12,491 bases of DNA. It comes from Prevotellaceae bacterium (GTDB taxonomy: Bacteria > Bacteroidota > Bacteroidia > Bacteroidales > UBA932). Below, in pieces: positions 7,718-12,491 of the stretch. The stretch is from the NCBI GenBank assembly GCA_031259805.1, contig JAIRKX010000029.1, positions 1 through 12,491 on the forward strand, given 5' to 3'. Both the position numbers and the translations under genes were made by a program. The notes beneath the pieces are model-generated. The model did not search any database and was not told where the DNA came from. It saw only the letters and a program-made list of their open reading frames with translations. Within the stretch, counting starts at the first letter, position 1; the number at the start of each line of letters is the position of its first letter.

Positions 7718-8947
7718 TCAGGTAAAGAAAAGATAGGCTACGACAATAGCCGCTATCACGCCGGCCATGTCGGCGAGCAGGCCGGCGCCGATGGCGTAGC
7801 GGGTGCGTTTGATACCAACAGCGCCGAAATAAAGGGCGACGATATAAAATGTGGTATCGGCAGCGCCTTGAAGCACGCACGAGAGACGTCCGACGAAGCT
7901 GTCGGCCCCGTAGGTCGTCATGCTTTCGACCATCATAGCGCGCGCGCCGCTGCCGCTTAACGGCTTCATCAGGGCGGTGGGCAGGGCGTTGACAAAGTCG
8001 GTGTCCAGCCCGACGGATGCGATGATCCATGCGAGGCCGCCGGTCAGGTAATCCATTGCGCCCGACGCCCGGAATACGCCGATGCCGACCAGCATCCCGA
8101 CGAGGTAGGGAATAATTTTTATCATCACGCTAAACCCATCTTTCGCGCCATCGACAAACGCATCGAAAACCGACACTTTCTTCACCCACGCGCCTGTCAT
8201 AAACGCGACGATTAATCCGATGATGACTACACTGCTAATAAGAGTCGAAACGGCGCTCATCTGTTGCGGTGTGAGGGTAGTAAAGTACCATACCAGCAAG
8301 GATAGCGCAGCGGTAATGCCACCAATCCATCCGAAGACGGACGGATGAAACAGGTTGATTTTTTGCTTGACGGCTACGATAATCAAGCCTGCCAGCGACG
8401 ACACGTAAGTAGCAATCAGAATCGGTAAAAACACATCGGTGGGGTTGGCCGCGCCGAGGATGGCGCGTTGGGCGATGATGCTTACCGGAATCACCATCAA
8501 CGACGAGGTGTTGAGCACCAAAAACAAGATTTGCGCATTCGATGCCGTCTGCTTGTTGGGGTTGAGTTCTTGCAGGCTGTGCATGGCTTTTAGTCCTAAC
8601 GGCGTGGCGGCGTTATCTAATCCCAGTATATTTGCCGACAGGTTCATGACGATTTGCCCGGAGGCCGGATGGTCTTTAGGGATTTCGGGGAACAGGCGGC
8701 TGAAGAACGGCGCTACTATTCGCGACAGCCAGCGTATCGCCCCCGCCCGCTCGCCGATATTCATAAAGCCCAACCACAAGGCCATGATGCCTGTCAGCGG
8801 CAGCGCAATGTCCATCACCGCCAAGCGCGCCATGGCAAACAGGCTGTCCATCATCCGCCCGAATACTGCTGCATCGCCGCACGCCGCATGGACAATCGCC
8901 ACGACAAACGCCACCAGAAAGAAACCGATCCAAATATAATTCAGCAT
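7718..8947 (-). CDS. Fused SpmA-SpmB-type membrane protein (nucleoside-recognition/Gate domains)
   Basis: It has 409 residues and is strongly hydrophobic, with roughly ten membrane segments. Residues 1-195 match the SpmA half (signature NLSANILGLDNAATPLGLKAM around 102-122). Residues from about 235 match the SpmB half (FDAFVDGAKDGFSVMIKIIPYLVGMLVGIGVFRASGAM at 261-298 and ALMKPLSGSGARAM at 325-338). In Bacillus these are separate spore maturation proteins. The fused form occurs in non-spore-forming Bacteroidota, where its substrate is not established; membership of the nucleoside-recognition/Gate family suggests transport of a small molecule. The start is ATG at 8945-8947. It lies 68 bp after mutS on the same strand, with a 7-bp array and no terminator between, so it is probably cotranscribed with mutS. 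Confidence 0.9.
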   Translation of the reverse strand: MLNYIWIGFFLVAFVVAIVHAACGDAAVFGRMMDSLFAMARLAVMDIALPLTGIMALWLGFMNIGERAGAIRWLSRIVAPFFSRLFPEIPKDHPASGQIVMNLSANILGLDNAATPLGLKAMHSLQELNPNKQTASNAQILFLVLNTSSLMVIPVSIIAQRAILGAANPTDVFLPILIATYVSSLAGLIIVAVKQKINLFHPSVFGWIGGITAALSLLVWYFTTLTPQQMSAVSTLISSVVIIGLIVAFMTGAWVKKVSVFDAFVDGAKDGFSVMIKIIPYLVGMLVGIGVFRASGAMDYLTGGLAWIIASVGLDTDFVNALPTALMKPLSGSGARAMMVESMTTYGADSFVGRLSCVLQGAADTTFYIVALYFGAVGIKRTRYAIGAGLLADMAGVIAAIVVAYLFFT

Positions 8948-8991
8948 ACCGAAAAAATGATTACGGAAGGGGAAAGGGAGAACAATTCATA

Positions 8992-9024
8992 ACATCATAC
9001 ATCATACATCATACATCATACATC
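8992..9024 (-). repeat. 7-bp tandem array, about 4.7 copies of GTATGAT (minus strand)
   Basis: ACATCAT on the plus strand repeats with an unbroken 7-bp period. On the minus strand each unit carries TGA and also ATG, giving overlapping ATGA start/stop sequences. The array covers the last codons of mutS, provides its stop at 9016-9018, and continues into the gap before spmAB. Confidence 0.95.
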
Positions 9025-11685
9025 GTTTACCATTTTCTTTATCTCCCTCAGTTTATCGAATGCGTCGAGTGGCGAGAGGGTGTTGATGTCGAGGTTGCGC
9101 AATTCATCGCGGATACGCGTGAGCACCGGGTCGTCGAGTTGGAAAAAGGAGAGTTGCATCGCTTGGCCGGCGATTTTTCCCGAGAGGGACGACGCGGCTT
9201 TCGGCTGTTTGTTTTCGGAAGATACAGGGGCGTCGGACGCGGACGAGCGCCGTTGCGTTTCCAGCTCTTTCAACATTTCGTCGGCACGCCGGACGACCTG
9301 CACCGGCATTCCCGCCATTTTTGCTACGTGAATGCCGAAACTGTGTTCGACGCCGCCGCGTTGCAGTTTGCGGAGAAAGATCACGTGGTTGTCCGTTTCC
9401 CGTACCGACACGTGGTAGTTTTTTACTCGCGAAAAACGTTCTTCCATCTCGTTCAACTCGTGGTAGTGGGTTGCAAAGAGCGTTTTGGCGCGGGCTGCCG
9501 GATGCTCGTGAATGTATTCGACCATCGCCCACGCAATCGAAATGCCGTCGTAGGTGCTGGTGCCGCGTCCGATTTCGTCGAGCAGAATCAGCGACCGCGA
9601 CGAGAGGTTATGCAGGATGCTGGCCGATTCGTTCATTTCGACCATAAACGTCGATTCGCCTTGCGAAATATTGTCGGACGCGCCCACACGGGTAAAAATC
9701 TTATCGACCATGCCGATGGTAGCGGCTTCGGCGGGCACAAAACTGCCGATTTGCGCCAGCAGCACAATCAGCGCTGTTTGCCGCAGCAGGGCGCTTTTCC
9801 CCGACATATTCGGGCCGGTGATAATGATAATCTGCTGTGCTTTGTCGTCGAGCCGCACATCGTTGGCCACGTATGTTTCGCCAGCCGGCAACAGGCGTTC
9901 AATAACCGGATGTCGGCCTTGCCGGATGTCGATTTCACAGCCGGTATTGACCGTCGGCTTGCAGTAGCCATGACCGTCGGCTACGGCAGTAAACGATAGC
10001 AGGCAGTCGAGCTGCGCAATAAGCGAGGCGTTCAACTGCACGGGCGCCATGTAGTCGAGCAACGATACAACCAGTTCGTTGAACAATTGCTGTTCGATAG
10101 CCAGAATCCGCTCTTCGGCGCCGAGTATTTTCTCTTCGTATTGTTTGAGTTCTTGCGTAATGTAGCGCTCCGCGTCGGTGAGTGTTTGCTTGCGAATCCA
10201 ATTGTCCGGCACTTTATGCTTATGCGTATTGCGCACCTCGATATAGTAGCCAAACACATTGTTGAAACTCACCTTGAGTGATGGGATGGCTGTGCGCTGC
10301 GCCTCGCGTTGCTGTACTTCCAGTAAATAATTCTTACTGTGCCGCGAGATGTCCCGCAGTTCGTCCAACTCATCATTCACGCCGGCGCCAATTACCAGCC
10401 CTTTCCCGATTTGGTTGGCCGGCTCGGGCGCCATATCGTGCATGATCCGCCGGTGCATGCTTTCGCAGAGTTGCAACTGCTCGCCGATGGTCTGCAACGT
10501 AGCCTCCTGCGTCGACAGGCAATATTGTTTAATGGGTTTGATGGCCTCCAGCGCTTTTTTCAATTGAATGACCTCGCGGGGCAGGATGCGTCCGGTCGCC
10601 GCCTTGGAGATCAGGCGTTCCAAATCACCGATTTCATAGAGATGCGAAATGAGTTTCTCTTTTTCTTCGGCATGTTGCAGGAAATAATCGACCACGTTCA
10701 GGCGGGCATTAATGAGTTGCACCTCCTTGAGCGGCATGGCCACCCACCGTTTCAGCAACCGCGCGCCCATCGGCGAAATGGTTTTGTCAATCACGTCGAT
10801 GAGCGTGCGGGCATTTTCGTTGACCGACGCAAAAAGTTCAAGATTGCGGATAGTAAATTTATCGAGCCACACGTAATGATCCTCGTCTACGCGCGAAATG
10901 GCGGCTATGTGCTTTAAGCGGTCGTGCTGCGTCAGCTCGAGATAAAACAGGACAGCGCCCGCCGCCACAATACCCGCCTCCAATTTATCGATGCCAAAGC
11001 CTTTGAGCGACGACGTACCGAAATGCTTCAACAGCTTGTCGCAGGTCGCTTCGGGCGAAAACGACCATTCGTCCAGCCTGTACGTATAATATTTCGTCCC
11101 GAACGCTTCCGCGAACGGCTGCTCCCGCCCCTTCTGGTACAATACCTCCTTCGGTGCGTAGTTCGACAGCAGTTTATCGACATACTCCACGCTACCCTGC
11201 GCCACATGAAACTCACCGGTCGACACATCAAGGAACGCTACGCCGGCGCAATGTTCGGCCAAATGCACACAAGCGAGGAAATTATTTTCGCGATGCGACA
11301 ACACATTATCATTATACGCCACCCCGGGCGTAACCAATTCCGTTACGCCGCGTTTGACGATTTTCTTGGCGAATTTTGGATTCTCCAGCTGGTCGCAAAT
11401 GGCGACACGCTGTCCCGCGCGCACCAATTTCGATAAATACGTATCGATCGCATGATAGGGAAAACCGGCCAGTTCAACGAACGCCGCCGCGCCATTCGCC
11501 CGCCGCGTCAGGGTAATACCCAGAATTTCGCTGGTGCGAATAGCATCCTCGCCAAAGGTCTCATAAAAATCACCGACCCGAAACAGCAGAATCGCATCGG
11601 GATGTTGCGCCTTAATCGCCATATATTGCTTCATCAGCGGCGTCTCAACATAATTTTTACGTGGAGTGGAATTTTCGAATACCAT
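9016..11685 (-). CDS. mutS: DNA mismatch repair ATPase MutS
   Basis: It recognises mispairs and small loops in DNA and starts repair together with MutL. It has 889 residues, full length for the family. The mismatch-binding motif is F40-Y-E42 in RVGDFYETF. The ATPase domain has the Walker A GPNMSGKS (624-631), [10 protein letters not shown] (678-687), Walker [11 protein letters not shown] (701-710) and ATHYHEL (738-744). QLSFF at 844-848 fits a beta-clamp binding motif. The linker 812-840 is Ser/Ala/Lys-rich and probably disordered. The start is ATG at 11683-11685, following a TACCTTTG -7 box. The last codons and the TGA stop lie in the 7-bp array 8992-9024. spmAB follows on the same strand. 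No frameshift or missing motif is seen. Confidence 0.98.
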   Translation of the reverse strand: MVFENSTPRKNYVETPLMKQYMAIKAQHPDAILLFRVGDFYETFGEDAIRTSEILGITLTRRANGAAAFVELAGFPYHAIDTYLSKLVRAGQRVAICDQLENPKFAKKIVKRGVTELVTPGVAYNDNVLSHRENNFLACVHLAEHCAGVAFLDVSTGEFHVAQGSVEYVDKLLSNYAPKEVLYQKGREQPFAEAFGTKYYTYRLDEWSFSPEATCDKLLKHFGTSSLKGFGIDKLEAGIVAAGAVLFYLELTQHDRLKHIAAISRVDEDHYVWLDKFTIRNLELFASVNENARTLIDVIDKTISPMGARLLKRWVAMPLKEVQLINARLNVVDYFLQHAEEKEKLISHLYEIGDLERLISKAATGRILPREVIQLKKALEAIKPIKQYCLSTQEATLQTIGEQLQLCESMHRRIMHDMAPEPANQIGKGLVIGAGVNDELDELRDISRHSKNYLLEVQQREAQRTAIPSLKVSFNNVFGYYIEVRNTHKHKVPDNWIRKQTLTDAERYITQELKQYEEKILGAEERILAIEQQLFNELVVSLLDYMAPVQLNASLIAQLDCLLSFTAVADGHGYCKPTVNTGCEIDIRQGRHPVIERLLPAGETYVANDVRLDDKAQQIIIITGPNMSGKSALLRQTALIVLLAQIGSFVPAEAATIGMVDKIFTRVGASDNISQGESTFMVEMNESASILHNLSSRSLILLDEIGRGTSTYDGISIAWAMVEYIHEHPAARAKTLFATHYHELNEMEERFSRVKNYHVSVRETDNHVIFLRKLQRGGVEHSFGIHVAKMAGMPVQVVRRADEMLKELETQRRSSASDAPVSSENKQPKAASSLSGKIAGQAMQLSFFQLDDPVLTRIRDELRNLDINTLSPLDAFDKLREIKKMVNDV

Positions 11686-11705
11686 ACTTTACTTTAAGAT
11701 GGCTA

Positions 11706-11713
11706 CAAAGGTA
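11706..11713 (-). promoter_or_regulatory. -7 box for mutS
   Basis: On the minus strand the sequence is TACCTTTG, an exact TAnnTTTG, 20 bp before the mutS ATG. No good TTTG is seen at the expected -33 distance. The first heptad array begins about 45 bp further upstream. Confidence 0.6.
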
Positions 11714-11758
11714 CATTTTTTTCGTGATGCATGATACGCCTGTTTGTTAATTGTTCTT

Positions 11759-11870
11759 AACTAAGAACTATGAACTAAGAACTAAGAACTAAGAGTTAAG
11801 AACTAAGAACTAAGAACTAAGAGTTGAAAGTTGAAAGTTGAAAATGAATAATGAATAATGAATAATTATT
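11759..11870 (+). repeat. Composite heptad array: 16 units in one 7-nt register
   Basis: Read from 11759 in steps of seven: nine units of AACTAAG type (variants AACTATG at 11766 and AGTTAAG at 11794), three AGTTGAA (11822-11842), three AATGAAT (11843-11863), and one AATTATT. The register is unbroken across the changes of unit. All units except the last carry TAA or TGA on the plus strand; in AACTATG the TGA spans the junction with the next unit. Confidence 0.95.
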
Positions 11871-11902
11871 GCCGTGCCGTTAGGCACGCTATGTTGGTAG
11901 AA
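11857..11902 (+). repeat. 46-bp REP-like repeat, copy 1
   Basis: Identical over 46 bp to 11999-12044. It has an AATGAATAATTATT lead, a hairpin CGTGCC-GTTA-GGCACG (11873-11888), and a TATGTTGGTAGAA tail. A short GC hairpin with a fixed tail is the plan of REP elements moved by REP-associated tyrosine transposases; none is encoded here. Confidence 0.9.
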
Positions 11903-11908
11903 TCTAAG

Positions 11909-11971
11909 AGTTGAAAGTTGAGAGTTGAAAGTTGAAAGGTAGGTGAAAGGGTAAAAAGGTGAAAGGGTGAA
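11909..11971 (+). repeat. Composite heptad array (AGTTGAA to GGTGAAA)
   Basis: Four AGTTGAA-type units in register (11909-11936), then AGGTAGG (11937-11943), then irregular GGTGAAA-type units spaced 7-8 nt. The same order of unit types recurs at 12250-12304. Confidence 0.85.
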
Positions 11972-12000
11972 ATGCGCTACGCGCGGTGAAAAGGTGAAAA
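11958..12000 (-). repeat. Inverted copy of the 35-bp array unit
   Basis: These 43 bp are the reverse complement of 12350-12392 with one mismatch (42 of 43). The core hairpin is GCGC-TAC-GCGC at 11974-11984, flanked by GGTGAAA-type units. Confidence 0.9.
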
Positions 12001-12044
12001 TGAATAATTATTGCCGTGCCGTTAGGCACGCTATGTTGGTAGAA
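11999..12044 (+). repeat. 46-bp REP-like repeat, copy 2
   Basis: Exact second copy of 11857-11902, in the same orientation, 142 bp downstream. The hairpin is at 12015-12030. The left flank (GGTGAAAA) differs from that of copy 1, so the shared unit begins in the AATGAAT heptad itself. Confidence 0.9.
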
Positions 12045-12046
12045 AC

Positions 12047-12198
12047 GAGAAGTCCACCCCCGCCCTACGGGCACCCCCGCCCTACGGGCACCCCCGCCAG
12101 CGGGGGACAGCCGTGCGGCGGCAGCCCTTGTATATCGCAACCTGCGTAGCTCTCCCCCGCTGGCGGGGGTGCCCGTAGGGCGGGGGTGGACTGGTCTC
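12047..12198. repeat. GC-rich nested inverted repeat
   Basis: The 40-bp right arm (12153-12192) is the exact reverse complement of the left arm (12051-12107), apart from one extra tandem copy of a 17-bp unit in the left arm (12056-12072 and 12073-12089). GAGA (12047-12050) and TCTC (12195-12198) extend the pairing across a 2-nt gap. Each arm also folds on itself: GCCC-TAC-GGGC and CCCCCG-CCAG-CGGGGG. The 45-nt loop (12108-12152) contains GCCG-TG-CGGC (12110-12119). GC content is far above the flanks. Confidence 0.9.
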
Positions 12199-12210
12199 CG
12201 GCGGGGGAGG

Positions 12211-12304
12211 AGTTAACTAAGAACTAAGAGTTAAGAACTAAGAACTAAGAGTTGAAAGTTGAGAGTTGAGAGTTGAAAGGTAGGTGAAAAGGTGAAAGGG
12301 TGAA
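12211..12304 (+). repeat. Composite heptad array, second full series
   Basis: Starting with a partial AGTT, five AACTAAG-type units (12215-12249), four AGTTGAA/AGTTGAG units (12250-12277), AGGTAGG (12278-12284), then GGTGAAA-type units. The order matches the series that begins at 11759 and 11909. The end forms a perfect 14-bp hairpin with 12309-12322 (arm 12291-12304, loop CAAT). Confidence 0.9.
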
Positions 12305-12306
12305 CA

Positions 12307-12465
12307 ATTTCACCCTTTCACCCTTTCACCGCGCGTAGCGCATTTCACCTTTTCACCCTTTCACCGCGCGTAGCGCATTTCACCCTTTCACCCTTTCACC
12401 GCGCGTAGCGCACTTCACCTTTTCACCCTTTCACCGCGCGTAGCGCATTTCACCTTTTCACCTGC
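12307..12465 (+). repeat. 35-bp tandem array, four copies plus a partial
   Basis: Copies begin at 12326, 12361, 12396 and 12431, differing by only one or two bases, and the last diverges at its final bases. A partial unit precedes them (12307-12325). Each copy contains GCGCGTAGCGCA (12331, 12366, 12401, 12436) and three TTTCACC motifs 8 nt apart. The core folds as GCGC-GTA-GCGC. Confidence 0.93.
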
Positions 12466-12466
12466 T

Positions 12467-12491
12467 CTTAACTCTTAACTCTTAGTTCTTA
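12467..12491 (-). repeat. Inverted heptads at the window edge
   Basis: CTTAACT, CTTAACT, CTTAGTT and a partial CTTA are the reverse complements of AGTTAAG and AACTAAG. The heptad family thus reappears in opposite orientation and continues beyond the window. Confidence 0.85.

Larger units (their letters stand above)
11714..12491. other. Gene-free repeat cluster upstream of mutS
   Basis: No gene is visible in this stretch of nearly 800 bp. From 11759 on, almost every base belongs to a repeat: composite 7-bp arrays, two copies of a 46-bp REP-like element, a GC-rich nested inverted repeat, and a 35-bp tandem array with hairpin cores. The elements are listed separately. The cluster runs off the right edge of the window, so its full size is unknown. 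Confidence 0.85.

Noticed and set aside
9139..9999. Plus-strand frame of 286 codons opposite mutS
   Set aside because: Antisense shadow of the MutS ATPase region; the composition is Arg/His/Val-rich and no domain is recognisable.
12307..12465. Possible CRISPR array
   Set aside because: The 35-bp period is fully repeated, with no unique spacers, and no cas gene is nearby.

Overview
The window comes from a member of the Bacteroidota, most probably the order Bacteroidales. Four things point there: promoters of the TTTG / TAnnTTTG type used by the Bacteroidota housekeeping sigma factor, no clear Shine-Dalgarno sequences, a TopA that ends in repeated GRFGPY modules instead of zinc ribbons, and a gene family set (185-aa conserved hypothetical, Bacteroidota-type arginase relative, fused SpmA/SpmB protein) typical of that phylum. 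I cannot name genus or species.

Layout, left to right. 1-432 is AT-rich and gene-free and ends in an 11-bp and a 7-bp tandem array. A 185-aa conserved hypothetical gene (433-990, minus) takes its stop codon from the 7-bp array. 1045-1370 has its own consensus promoter, several hairpins, a (TG)20 tract and a terminator-like hairpin, and looks like an independent structured RNA. Next come a bifunctional class A PBP (1544-3919, minus), a divergent promoter region, topA (4034-6376, plus), an arginase-like protein lacking the usual metal-ligand motifs (6390-7364, plus), tRNA-Pro(UGG) (7440-7513, plus), a 200-bp spacer with a 14-bp inverted repeat, a fused SpmA-SpmB membrane protein (7718-8947, minus) and mutS (9016-11685, minus). 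From about 11714 to the right edge there is no gene, only nearly 800 bp of dense layered repeats.

The genes are mostly housekeeping: cell wall synthesis, DNA supercoiling, mismatch repair and a proline tRNA. topA and the arginase-like gene form one plus-strand unit. mutS and spmAB form one minus-strand unit.

The unusual material lies between the genes. Several families of 7-bp tandem repeats (GTATGAA, GTATGAT, AACTAAG, AGTTGAA, AATGAAT) recur and are sometimes joined to each other without losing the 7-nt register. Every heptamer carries a TAA or TGA on one strand, so any tandem run closes all three frames of that strand. Two runs sit exactly at gene 3' ends and supply the stop codon. At the right end the heptads are combined with a REP-like hairpin repeat, a GC-rich nested inverted repeat and a 35-bp hairpin-bearing tandem array, in partly mirror-image order. 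The candidate RNA and this repeat system are the parts most worth following up.
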